A DNA stretch of 7,531 bases, from NCBI GenBank assembly GCA_018396615.1, contig JAGTQT010000072.1, forward strand, positions 1 to 7,531. The letters are read 5' to 3'. Numbering within the stretch: the first letter of the stretch is position 1; each line of letters opens with the position of its first letter. The notes below the pieces were generated by a model. That model searched no databases. It worked only from the letters and a program-made list of their open reading frames with translations, and was not told the DNA's origin. Source of the DNA: Candidatus Bathyarchaeota archaeon. Lineage in GTDB: Archaea; Thermoproteota; Bathyarchaeia; Bathyarchaeales; Bathycorpusculaceae. Shown here piece by piece: positions 1 through 6,060 of this stretch. A program made the translations under genes and the position numbers.

Positions 1-6
1 AACCCC

Positions 7-16
7 AAAATATAAC
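7..16 (+). promoter_or_regulatory. Possible TATA box of nurA
   Basis: The A/T run AAAATATAA lies about 20 bases before the nurA ATG at 32. No Shine-Dalgarno-like purine run exists in the 31 bases before that ATG. With the usual archaeal TATA-to-start distance of about 25 bases, transcription would begin at or close to the ATG, so the mRNA would be leaderless or nearly so. The sequence is A-rich and C-rich throughout here, so a chance match is easy, and the window edge hides any upstream gene that could co-transcribe nurA. Confidence 0.3.
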
Positions 17-31
17 TTTCCACACCCAGCC

Positions 32-1057
32 ATGGACACCCTCCTACCCCAACGCTTCACCGAGCTAAGCATACACTCCCTCAAAGACGAAAACACACCC
101 CTCCTTCAACTAAATCAACAACAAATTCAACAAACAACAAACCCACAACAACAAACACACAACATAAAACTAGGCACACACCCCATCTCCCTCAAACCCG
201 CACGCGAACCCACAGCCATAGCCGCGGTGGACACCTCAAACATAAAAATCGGCGAAACAGCCAAAGGCATACTTATCGCCGTCCGCGCCGCAAACGTTTG
301 GAAACAAGACAAACACTACCAGTACGCACGCTTCGGCCCCTTCATCTTCCACGTCACCGAAGAAAACAAAAAACAAGTCTACAACATGCTGCAAAACGCG
401 TACTTCGACCAACCCTACTACGACCGACACGCAGACTACTCAAACATGGCATTCATACCCATGCGCATTGCAGCACTCCTAGAACGATGGCTCCAGACAA
501 TGGTAGCCAAAACCCTAAACAACGGCCTGATACTCTTCGACGGCTCTTTAACCTCAAGCACAGGAGACACGCCAACGCGGCTTATGAAAGACATCCTCGA
601 CAACGCAAGAAAAAGAAACAACATCACCCTTGCCTTCTCAAAAATGACCACACTAAGAATCAACGGACACCTAATCACCGACACACTCCCCAGCTACAAG
701 GCACCATACATTCTTGAAGTCACAAACCTCAAACCCAAGCCTCCTATGCTACTTCTCGGAGACATCTATGTTGCCAAGCTTGCCAACGAAAACTACGCGT
801 TCAGACTTGATATAGACAGGGAAGTCAGCTTCGAAAAAAAGGTCAACGCAGTCGAAAGACTCCTCGGAAACGACCCTGTGGAGCAGGGTTATCCGGAAAC
901 GCTGCGCCTCGCACACATACTCTGCACCTTCACGGCAAACGAGGTCATAGCCATGCAGCACTTCGCCACACGCCGATATGGGCTGAAGATAGTCAACCGA
1001 CCAGACATGCACCGACTTCTTTTCGGACCCTTCGGCAGAGGTGAAAGCTTCCAATGA
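32..1057 (+). CDS. nurA: NurA-family 5'-3' DNA end-resection nuclease
   Basis: 341 residues, the usual NurA size. NurA is a nuclease of archaeal double-strand break processing; its dimer docks on the HerA hexamer and digests DNA ends together with Mre11-Rad50. Seen in the protein: a first acidic motif IAAVDTS (D67) on a predicted beta strand, a second motif LILFDGSL (D170) typical of the family, AFSKMTTLR (K204) on the following strand, and a C-terminal GYPETLRLAH motif (H295) that matches the conserved YP-x-L-x-x-AH region. E151 is a candidate for the metal-binding glutamate. Residues 21-44 are a Gln/Asn-rich low-complexity stretch (13 of 24 are Q or N) before the nuclease core. The stop overlaps the herA start (ATGA), which implies translational coupling. 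The first 700 or so bases are remarkably poor in G and T. The start is the first ATG and no SD precedes it. Family assignment is firm because of the motifs and the herA partner; metal ligands other than D67 and D170 are inferred. Confidence 0.9.
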   Translation: MDTLLPQRFTELSIHSLKDENTPLLQLNQQQIQQTTNPQQQTHNIKLGTHPISLKPAREPTAIAAVDTSNIKIGETAKGILIAVRAANVWKQDKHYQYARFGPFIFHVTEENKKQVYNMLQNAYFDQPYYDRHADYSNMAFIPMRIAALLERWLQTMVAKTLNNGLILFDGSLTSSTGDTPTRLMKDILDNARKRNNITLAFSKMTTLRINGHLITDTLPSYKAPYILEVTNLKPKPPMLLLGDIYVAKLANENYAFRLDIDREVSFEKKVNAVERLLGNDPVEQGYPETLRLAHILCTFTANEVIAMQHFATRRYGLKIVNRPDMHRLLFGPFGRGESFQ

Positions 1058-2526
1058 AACTCTACAAGAAAGAAGGCAACATCATCCAGATCCTAAGCTT
1101 CCCAAACGAAACAGCCGAGAAGGGAGACTACCTACTCATAGAAGACACGGAAGCAAACAAAGCCCTCATCGCTCAGGTAATAGACGTGCAGTTCGCCAGC
1201 ATCCCCGGAGTCTTGGAAGAACTGCTGCGAAGCCTGCCCGACGGCGGAGAAATTGTCCAAGGCGAAGACTTTGACCCGCTGGAAATTGCCCCGCACATCG
1301 CATATATTCAGGATGCAAGCCTACTCATATGCAAGATACGGGCGTCAGTAGAAAACGAAAACCTAAGCCCAAGCAGCTCATGGTTGCCTTCGCGGTCGCA
1401 GTCCACCATCAAGAAACTTTCAATTCCAACCCTGCTGAAGCTGGCGGGAGTCAACGGCAACCTCCCAATAGTTCTGGGCAGCACGAAGGACGCCTCCCTG
1501 CTCACGGTAGACGCCTCATACCTAGATGGTAGGTTGAACATAATTACTGGGAAAAAAGAGACAGGCAAATCGCATCTTTCCAAGCTTTTGATGTCCAACA
1601 TGGTGGGCTACAAGGCAACAGTTGTCGTCTTTGACCTTAACGGAGAATACGTGAGTTTGGGAATGACGGCGGATGGAAAGAGAAATGCTAACTATGACAA
1701 AATCCACGTGCTTACCCCTTCGCAGAACTTCAAGGTCGCCTTGAAACAGCTTAACCTCCACGTGCTGCTGGGCATTCTTATTCACGCACTTCACTTGCCC
1801 GGGACTTCTGCACGGGAGTTTAGGCGGATATGGCAGTCGCTGAAAGAAAGAAACAGCTTAACGCTTTCCGAGCTAGGTGACACAATATCAAGCTGGCACT
1901 GCAACCAGCACGTTCGCGACGCTCTGCTCTCGAGGTTTCACGCACTCGTGAATTCTGGCTTCTTCACCGATAACACTGGAGAAGCTTTAGCGCTTGAGGA
2001 AAGCCTGTTTAAAGCCAAGGAGCAGGGCGGCGCGGTCATATTGAATCTTCGCAACACCTCCTCTATAGACAGGCAGATCGTTGTGGAGTACATGCTGGGC
2101 AAGCTCGTTGAGCTCTTAACAAGTTGGAAACTTAAAGCGGTCTTTCTCTTCGCTGAGGAAGCACATCTGTATCTGCGGGAAACTTACTGGGATGACATTG
2201 TCACTCGCATGAGGCACTTCGGCATATTTACCACTTTCATTACCAACCAGCCTGATACTATCCGAGAAAACATCTACCGCCAAGCCGACAATATCTTTCT
2301 CTTTAGCTTCACGAATGAGCATGACCTTGACGTAGTCTCCAGAGCAGCACGCGTCGACGCCGAGACTGTGAGATCTATAGCGAGAGATCTGCCGCCGCAT
2401 CACTGTCTGGTTCTTGGTAAGGTGGTTAAGGATTTTCCGATGGTTGCCAAGGTCAAAGCGTTAGACATTAAGACTATGGGTGAAACAAGGCTCTTCTTCA
2501 AAGATGCTACTCAGCGTTTATCTTAG
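1054..2526 (+). CDS. herA: HerA-family hexameric DNA translocase/helicase
   Basis: 490 residues, close to the roughly 500 of known archaeal HerA. HerA is a ring ATPase of the HerA-FtsK superfamily that pumps duplex DNA into NurA. Domains seen: N-terminal HAS-type beta-barrel (about 1-100, including GDYLLIED and ALIAQVIDV), RecA-like core with Walker A G166-S173 (GKKETGKS), the FDLNGEY motif (D194) that corresponds to the DxHGEY motif of HerA/DUF87, Walker B FLFAEEAH (E368, E369), the TNQP segment (397-400) in the sensor position, and NIYRQADNIFLF (406-417) with R409 a candidate arginine finger. The C-terminal part (about 422-470) carries the usual closing region ending in LVLGKVVKDFPMVAKV. 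A Shine-Dalgarno site GAGGTGA at 1038-1044 lies inside the end of nurA, nine bases before the ATG, which supports the start. The P-loop KKET insert differs from the common GMTGSGKS form. The pairing with nurA makes the assignment secure. Confidence 0.92.
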   Translation: MKLYKKEGNIIQILSFPNETAEKGDYLLIEDTEANKALIAQVIDVQFASIPGVLEELLRSLPDGGEIVQGEDFDPLEIAPHIAYIQDASLLICKIRASVENENLSPSSSWLPSRSQSTIKKLSIPTLLKLAGVNGNLPIVLGSTKDASLLTVDASYLDGRLNIITGKKETGKSHLSKLLMSNMVGYKATVVVFDLNGEYVSLGMTADGKRNANYDKIHVLTPSQNFKVALKQLNLHVLLGILIHALHLPGTSAREFRRIWQSLKERNSLTLSELGDTISSWHCNQHVRDALLSRFHALVNSGFFTDNTGEALALEESLFKAKEQGGAVILNLRNTSSIDRQIVVEYMLGKLVELLTSWKLKAVFLFAEEAHLYLRETYWDDIVTRMRHFGIFTTFITNQPDTIRENIYRQADNIFLFSFTNEHDLDVVSRAARVDAETVRSIARDLPPHHCLVLGKVVKDFPMVAKVKALDIKTMGETRLFFKDATQRLS

Positions 2527-2542
2527 TTTTGACTCTACATTT
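2526..2542 (+). terminator. Possible T-rich terminator of nurA-herA
   Basis: The herA stop is followed at once by TTTT and, after a few bases, by CATTT. Archaeal transcription commonly stops at short oligo-T runs without a hairpin. The runs here are short, so this is only a candidate. A separate promoter for the next gene lies about 20 bases further on, which agrees with the transcript ending here. Confidence 0.3.
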
Positions 2543-2549
2543 ATCAAAA

Positions 2550-2566
2550 AGAAGAAGCTTTAAATC
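2550..2566 (+). promoter_or_regulatory. BRE/TATA promoter of the membrane protein gene
   Basis: The segment AGAAGAAG followed by CTTTAAAT (2558-2565) has a purine-rich BRE directly in front of an archaeal TATA box. Placing the start about 26 bases downstream of the box centre gives a transcript beginning near 2588 and a leader of about 11 bases before the ATG at 2599. No Shine-Dalgarno site lies in that leader. The same AAGCTTTAA core recurs before the NUDIX gene, and variants precede padR and pyrH. Confidence 0.6.
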
Positions 2567-2598
2567 TGCATCTTTCTCGTTGACTAAATAGATAGCAA

Positions 2599-3036
2599 AT
2601 GGAAAAGAAACCAATAATTCTTCTCATCATAGGCATAGCACTAGCATCGTCAACATCGCTTTTCTGGAACCATGCAAGCCTATACTTCTCAGCAATATCC
2701 TCAATTGTCTTGCTTCTCGTGCTAGGAGGCTTCATTCTCAAAGCTTCTTTGCAAGCTGAGGCCATACCCGGAATAGAAAAACTTGAGGAACCCGCCTTCT
2801 TGTTTAGCCAAGTTTACTTCACTTGGCTATATGTAAATAACCGGAAGCGATGGGCAAAATATGTGATTACCGTATCCTACATCGTTGCCGCGGTTTACGG
2901 GTCACTACTAGGCGCTATAGCCTGCACTATCGTTATGAAAATTGATTCCGTAGGAACCTTTGCGGGATGGGCTGTCGGAACTGTTTTCGTGACATTGTTA
3001 ACGCTGGGAATAAAAGAAAGCCGCATCCTAACCTAA
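2599..3036 (+). CDS. Hypothetical four-helix membrane protein
   Basis: 145 residues; I do not recognise a family. Four hydrophobic segments are visible: about 6-23, 28-48, 88-113 and 119-138. Between helices 2 and 3 lies a loop of about 40 residues with an acidic first part (IEKLEEPAFLF, 59-69), an aromatic stretch (QVYFTWLYV, 71-79) and a basic cluster (NRKRWAKY, 81-88). By the positive-inside rule, the KK at residues 3-4 and the NRKRWAK cluster suggest that both termini and the central loop face the cytoplasm. The gene follows herA by 72 bases but has its own TATA-like promoter, so it is probably not part of the nurA-herA unit. It converges on the NUDIX gene with a 17-base gap. The start is the first ATG after the promoter. 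Composition is balanced and like herA, with no sign of recent transfer. It is probably a real gene of unknown function. Confidence 0.75.
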   Translation: MEKKPIILLIIGIALASSTSLFWNHASLYFSAISSIVLLLVLGGFILKASLQAEAIPGIEKLEEPAFLFSQVYFTWLYVNNRKRWAKYVITVSYIVAAVYGSLLGAIACTIVMKIDSVGTFAGWAVGTVFVTLLTLGIKESRILT

Positions 3037-3053
3037 ACAGACACAATGAGCTT

Positions 3054-3500
3054 TCAAACTTGAAGACTGATGCGCTGCAGCTTTTGTTTATTTCTTTGAA
3101 AGAACTCTCGGAAAGTCTTTGTTAAATCATATTTTTCCACTTCCTCAAGTGGAACCCACTCCAGCTCTTCCGCGTCGTCAGCAGCCTTACCCATGCCGCC
3201 TTTAAGCTTGACAAGATAGTCAACTATCACAAAATGGTATTTTACTCTGCCCCGCTCATCCAACACCATATTGCTAACCACGTCAATAAGCTGTGGATCT
3301 TCAACCTCCAACCCCGTCTCTTCCTTAACCTCTCGTACGACCGTGTCCTCAAGCTTTTCACCAAGCTCAACTATGCCGCCTGGGATGCTCCATTTCCCTT
3401 TCCCGGGCTCGTTTCCCCTTTTCTCTAGGAGTATTTTGCGGTTGGAGAGCACTACGGCGCCTACGCCTACTACGGGCTGGTCAGGATAAAGTCGCTTCAA
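3054..3500 (-). CDS. NUDIX hydrolase (MutT/ADP-ribose pyrophosphatase-like)
   Basis: 148 residues, a typical single-domain NUDIX protein. These enzymes hydrolyse nucleoside diphosphates linked to another group (X), using Mg2+ held by the Nudix helix. The Nudix box G-x5-E-x7-REVxEETGL is complete at residues 42-64 (G42, E48, R56, E57, E60, E61, G63, L64), so the protein should be active. N-terminal to it is the usual strand pattern VVGVGAVVLSNRKILLEKRG and the KWSIPGG lead-in. Residues after the box (VKYHFVIVDYLVKL, then EELEWVPLEEV) complete the alpha/beta/alpha fold; a similar EWV segment is common in MutT and ADP-ribose pyrophosphatase relatives. Exact substrate cannot be read from sequence. 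The start is TTG (3498-3500), decided by a perfect AGGAGG site seven bases upstream. It has its own promoter and lies downstream of the ABC operon on the same strand, so some read-through is possible. Confidence 0.92.
   Translation of the reverse strand: MKRLYPDQPVVGVGAVVLSNRKILLEKRGNEPGKGKWSIPGGIVELGEKLEDTVVREVKEETGLEVEDPQLIDVVSNMVLDERGRVKYHFVIVDYLVKLKGGMGKAADDAEELEWVPLEEVEKYDLTKTFREFFQRNKQKLQRISLQV
3081..3098 (+). terminator. Possible T-rich terminator of the membrane protein gene
   Basis: CTTTTGTTTATTTCTTTG is a T-rich run 45 bases past the membrane protein stop, inside the 3' end of the convergent NUDIX gene. Oligo-T runs of this kind can end archaeal transcripts. It also encodes the Lys/Gln-rich C-terminus of the NUDIX protein on the other strand, so the T content may simply reflect AAA and AAG codons. 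Confidence 0.3.
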
Positions 3501-3507
3501 TAGGCAG

Positions 3508-3513
3508 CCTCCT
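3508..3513 (-). promoter_or_regulatory. Perfect Shine-Dalgarno site that fixes the TTG start of the NUDIX gene
   Basis: On the minus strand AGGAGG ends seven bases before TTG at 3500-3498. No ATG or GTG in frame lies closer, and the encoded protein begins at the proper place for a NUDIX domain. A full-strength site probably compensates for the weak TTG start codon. Confidence 0.75.
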
Positions 3514-3538
3514 TTGGGTAGAGGATAATGTTTGCTCG

Positions 3539-3553
3539 TATCTTAAAGCTTCT
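3539..3553 (-). promoter_or_regulatory. BRE/TATA promoter of the NUDIX gene
   Basis: On the minus strand AGAAGCTTTAAGATA has a purine-rich BRE and the TATA-like core CTTTAAGA at 3548-3541. The predicted start, about 26 bases downstream, is near 3519. That leaves a 19-base leader containing the AGGAGG site. The element lies in the 96-base gap after the ABC permease, so the NUDIX gene can be expressed apart from that operon. Confidence 0.55.
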
Positions 3554-3596
3554 ACTGGTTTATGTGGTTGAAGTCTATTTGCTCTGCGGGCTTTGA

Positions 3597-4442
3597 TTAC
3601 TTGCGGAGAAATCTCCACGAGAGAACTATACCTATTGAGGCAACTATTACCGCGAAGACGCCGACGTATGCAAAATCCATGGCAAGCTGCGTATAATCAA
3701 TGGCGTCGAAGATTAGGAGCTGTCGCACCGCGTCGTTAGCATAGCTTAGAGGATTAACATGAGCCACGGGTTGAAGCCAGTCAGGCATAAGCTTTGAGGG
3801 AAACATGGCATTGCTTGCAAACATCATCGGCAGACTTATCAGGTTCATAACTGCCATCGGAGTCTCCATCCTCGTTGACCTTATCGTGATAGCGATAAAG
3901 GCGGAAGACAAGCCTACACACAAGAGGAACAGAATGCCGAAGACGCCGAGCAGGTTAAGTAGGCTGAAGCCTGCTCCGAACTTAAGCCCGAATGCGAAAG
4001 CAATCAATATGATTATGCCTGCTTGAAACATTGACCGCAATGTGGCTGAAAGAACCTTGGAGAATATTATCACTCCCCTAGATACAGGCGTGCTGAGAAC
4101 CTTGTTCAAGAAGCCTAAACGCCTATCCCAGACCACAGACATGCCGCTGAACATCGTGGTAAAAAGCGCGGTCATGCCGATCATGCCTACAGCCATAAAA
4201 GAGAAGTAGTCACTTGTCCCAAGACTTGTCTTCATAACAGCGTCTACATCAAGACCAGGTATGTTCGTTGGTATTAGAGCGCTCAGGTTCATTGCCTTTC
4301 CAAGCAGACCCATCCATATAATCGGCTGGATTATGGATAGGAAAAATATCAGCGGCGCCTTGTACCATTTCTTAAGCTCTCGGTTAGTTAAAGCCCAAAG
4401 ACCACGCAGCATGCTTGGGGAATAGCTGCTTGCTTCAGTCAT
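3597..4442 (-). CDS. ABC-2 type efflux permease (DrrB-like)
   Basis: 281 residues. This is the membrane half of an ABC exporter, a family that moves drugs, lipids or other hydrophobic compounds outward. Six hydrophobic segments can be placed at roughly 30-48, 80-102, 124-152, 162-188, 195-213 and 255-277. Two family signatures are plain: WDRRLGFLNKVLSTPVSR (105-122), the cytoplasmic coupling region of ABC-2 permeases, and HVNPLSYANDAVRQLL (228-243), the conserved NPLSY-x-x-x-x-R motif near the C-terminus. Residues 49-79 form an extracytoplasmic loop. The gene starts inside the stop of the ATPase gene (ATGA overlap), with a GAGGA site about ten bases upstream, so the two halves are coupled in translation and made together. 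The substrate is not visible in the sequence. Downstream no good terminator is seen before the NUDIX promoter. Confidence 0.92.
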   Translation of the reverse strand: MTEASSYSPSMLRGLWALTNRELKKWYKAPLIFFLSIIQPIIWMGLLGKAMNLSALIPTNIPGLDVDAVMKTSLGTSDYFSFMAVGMIGMTALFTTMFSGMSVVWDRRLGFLNKVLSTPVSRGVIIFSKVLSATLRSMFQAGIIILIAFAFGLKFGAGFSLLNLLGVFGILFLLCVGLSSAFIAITIRSTRMETPMAVMNLISLPMMFASNAMFPSKLMPDWLQPVAHVNPLSYANDAVRQLLIFDAIDYTQLAMDFAYVGVFAVIVASIGIVLSWRFLRK

Positions 4443-5440
4443 TGGCGAGCTCTCCTCATAGTCATCCTTTGGATCATGACGTTCTCTCTTGACTCTTCTG
4501 AGTCTCTTAGAGACTTGCCCGTATACTCTAGGTAAACCTCGTTCAATGTGGGCTCTGTAAGAGAAAGTCTTGTCACCGTGTAGCCTTTCTGCCGCAAAAC
4601 CTCAATTATTGAAGGCGCGGTTATTTCGCCGAACTCGGCTTTAATGCGGTAGGCTCCATTTTCCTTCTTAACATCTTTCACATGCTTAGCACTTCTTATA
4701 ATGTCGCTTACATCGGCATCTTCTTTTATTCCTAAAGTGATTACGTCGCCGCCTAGGTTACGCTTCAACTCTTCAGGAGAACCCACAACAACTATTTTTC
4801 CATGATCAATTATCGCCACACGATCGCAGAGCGCATCAGCCTCCTCGAGGTAATGAGTCGTCATAAAAAGCGTCATGCCATACTCCTTCTTCAACCGTCT
4901 GATGTAGCTCCACGTTGCCGTTCTAGTCTGCACATCCAGCCCCAGTGTAGGCTCATCCAAAAAAAGCACTTTGGGTCTATTGATCAGCCCGCATGCAAGC
5001 TCTAGTCTTCGACGCATACCGCCAGAATAGGTTTGAACCTTCTTGTTCTTGAAATCAGTCAGCTCAACAAGCTTCAGCAGCTCTTCTGCACGTTCTTTAG
5101 CTACTTTGCGCGGAATGCCGTACATGTCTGCGCACAAAAAAATATTCTCTAAACCAGTCAAATCTTCATCAGCGGTGTATTCCTGAGGAACAACGCCGAT
5201 CACGCTTCTAACCTCGCTGTCTTCTTTAATTATGTCACGTCCAAGAACTGTAGCTTTGCCAGCCGTAGGCCTGAGGATCGTTATCAGCATGTTAATGGTC
5301 GTAGTTTTTCCTGCTCCGTTAGGACCTAGAAAGCCGAAAATCTCGCCGTTTTTTACCTCAAAGTTGACGTGATCTACGGCTACGAGGTGTTTGTTGAAAA
5401 TCTTTGTTAACCCTTCCGTTTTAATAACGTCATCACTCAC
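4439..5440 (-). CDS. ABC transporter ATP-binding protein (DrrA/CcmA family)
   Basis: 333 residues from the preferred GTG start. It powers the ABC-2 permease encoded next. Motifs in order: Walker A GPNGAGKT (39-46), Q-loop VVPQE (Q86), signature YSGGM (138-142) followed by RRRLELA, Walker B VLFLDEPTLGLD (D162, E163), and the switch histidine in MTTHYLEEAD (H196). All catalytic positions are intact. The region from about 225 on ends in LTEPTLNEVYLEYTGKSLRD, the C-terminal DUF4162-type domain of the DrrA group, then a basic tail (MTMRRARQ). Start choice: a GTG at 5449 is also open, but GAGGTG at 5452-5447 overlaps that codon and sits six bases before the GTG at 5440, which is therefore preferred. 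This gives an eight-base overlap with the padR stop and an ATGA overlap with the permease, so the three genes form one operon. Confidence 0.94.
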   Translation of the reverse strand: MSDDVIKTEGLTKIFNKHLVAVDHVNFEVKNGEIFGFLGPNGAGKTTTINMLITILRPTAGKATVLGRDIIKEDSEVRSVIGVVPQEYTADEDLTGLENIFLCADMYGIPRKVAKERAEELLKLVELTDFKNKKVQTYSGGMRRRLELACGLINRPKVLFLDEPTLGLDVQTRTATWSYIRRLKKEYGMTLFMTTHYLEEADALCDRVAIIDHGKIVVVGSPEELKRNLGGDVITLGIKEDADVSDIIRSAKHVKDVKKENGAYRIKAEFGEITAPSIIEVLRQKGYTVTRLSLTEPTLNEVYLEYTGKSLRDSEESRENVMIQRMTMRRARQ

Positions 5441-5987
5441 GTAATTCACCTCTCAGCTTGACGCTAATCTTGTTAAGCTTCTCAGCAGTTTCATCTAGAA
5501 GTCTCTGCGCCTCAGACATGGCTTCCTGAGAAAAAGTTTCTTCTAGCTCGCTTCCAAGCCTAAAGAACGCCACCATAAGCTTCCGCATAGACCTCCGAAG
5601 CTTCACTGTCTTGTGAGAAGGAATCCGAAACCACAAAGCACCCATAAAAGGCGGAGGAAAAACCTTGGCTTCCTCAGCAAAAGACGCCCGCATCTTCCGC
5701 TGCTCATCAAGAAACGCCTTCCCATTCTCCGTCAACTTATACCTCTTAAGCCCACTCTGATCAGACGGCAACTCCTCTACATAGCCATTATCCTGCAGCC
5801 AAGCCAAAAGAGGATAAATTGAACCTGGACTTGGCTTCCAGTAGCCATCAGTCCGGCTGGAGATTTCATTCATTATCTCCGAGCCTGACATGGGCTTCTG
5901 GCTTAAAGCTTCCAAAACGTGAAAGCGTATAAAGCCCTTTGGAACAGTTGCCGTGTGTTTCATCCAATGTTTCGTGCGCAGATGCAT
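5433..5987 (-). CDS. PadR-family transcriptional regulator of the ABC operon
   Basis: 184 residues from the chosen ATG. PadR proteins are dimeric winged-helix regulators that usually repress a nearby transporter or detoxification operon until a ligand binds. The winged helix spans about 17-98: GFIRFHVLEALSQKPMSGSEIMNEI gives helices 1 and 2, WKPSPGSIYPLLAWLQDNGYV (50-70) is the highly conserved recognition helix region, and LKRYKLTENGKAFL (80-93) is the wing. The C-terminal part (about 128-184, rich in Leu, Glu and Lys) looks like long helices of the dimerisation arm. Start choice: ATG at 5987 has a GTGAT site just upstream and leaves the dyad in the leader; a TTG at 6020 would lie inside the dyad, and an ATG at 5963 lacks any ribosome site. 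It is first in the operon and overlaps the ATPase gene. Autoregulation through the GATATC boxes is inferred. Confidence 0.9.
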   Translation of the reverse strand: MHLRTKHWMKHTATVPKGFIRFHVLEALSQKPMSGSEIMNEISSRTDGYWKPSPGSIYPLLAWLQDNGYVEELPSDQSGLKRYKLTENGKAFLDEQRKMRASFAEEAKVFPPPFMGALWFRIPSHKTVKLRRSMRKLMVAFFRLGSELEETFSQEAMSEAQRLLDETAEKLNKISVKLRGELRE

Positions 5988-5989
5988 AA

Positions 5990-6030
5990 ATATCACGCTT
6001 GATATCGTTGTTGATATCAACTGCGATACT
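5990..6030 (-). promoter_or_regulatory. Probable PadR operator: GATATC boxes at 12-bp spacing with a perfect dyad
   Basis: Reading the minus strand, GATATCAA begins at 6018 and again at 6006, GATATTTA begins at 5994, and a weaker AGTATC begins at 6030: four boxes exactly 12 bases apart. The two best copies also form an inverted repeat TTGATATC-N6-GATATCAA (5999-6020) with eight-base perfect arms. The array lies between the predicted TATA box and the padR ATG, across the predicted transcription start near 6005, where a bound dimer would block RNA polymerase. Binding by the PadR protein encoded here is inferred from position and symmetry. Confidence 0.6.
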
Positions 6031-6040
6031 TAAGCTTTGC
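6025..6040 (-). promoter_or_regulatory. Promoter of the padR-ABC operon
   Basis: On the minus strand GCAAAGCTTAAGTATC carries a purine-rich BRE-like part and a TATA-like core CTTAAGTA (6034-6027). The expected start is about 6005, giving a 17-base leader to the ATG at 5987. It is a weaker variant of the AAGCTTTAA element seen before two other genes of the window and overlaps the outermost operator box. Confidence 0.45.
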
Positions 6041-6060
6041 CCACACAAAACACAACGAAA

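Noticed and set aside
112..163. CAACAA-like run that could pass for a microsatellite or repeat array
   Set aside because: It is irregular, stays in frame with nurA and encodes Gln/Asn/Thr; there is no fixed repeat unit or spacer, so it is not a CRISPR or tandem repeat.
298..717. A 139-codon plus-strand frame rich in Arg, His, Pro and Thr
   Set aside because: It is an alternative frame of nurA, open only because this strand is so rich in A and C that stop codons are rare.
2370..2390. Repeated AGATCT within herA
   Set aside because: Two copies separated by a few bases inside a conserved coding region; explained by chance and by the encoded protein.
3501..3596. Possible gene or RNA in the gap between the ABC permease and the NUDIX gene
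   Set aside because: The gap is accounted for by the NUDIX promoter and Shine-Dalgarno site; no ORF or convincing hairpin is seen.
5441..5449. GTG at 5449 as the ATPase start
   Set aside because: The GAGGTG site overlaps that codon and is correctly spaced for the GTG at 5440; the difference is only three residues, so it does not affect function.
5988..6020. TTG at 6020 as the padR start, giving an N-terminal extension of 11 residues
   Set aside because: The codon lies inside the dyad, has no ribosome site, and the extra residues are not part of the winged helix; ATG at 5987 fits better.
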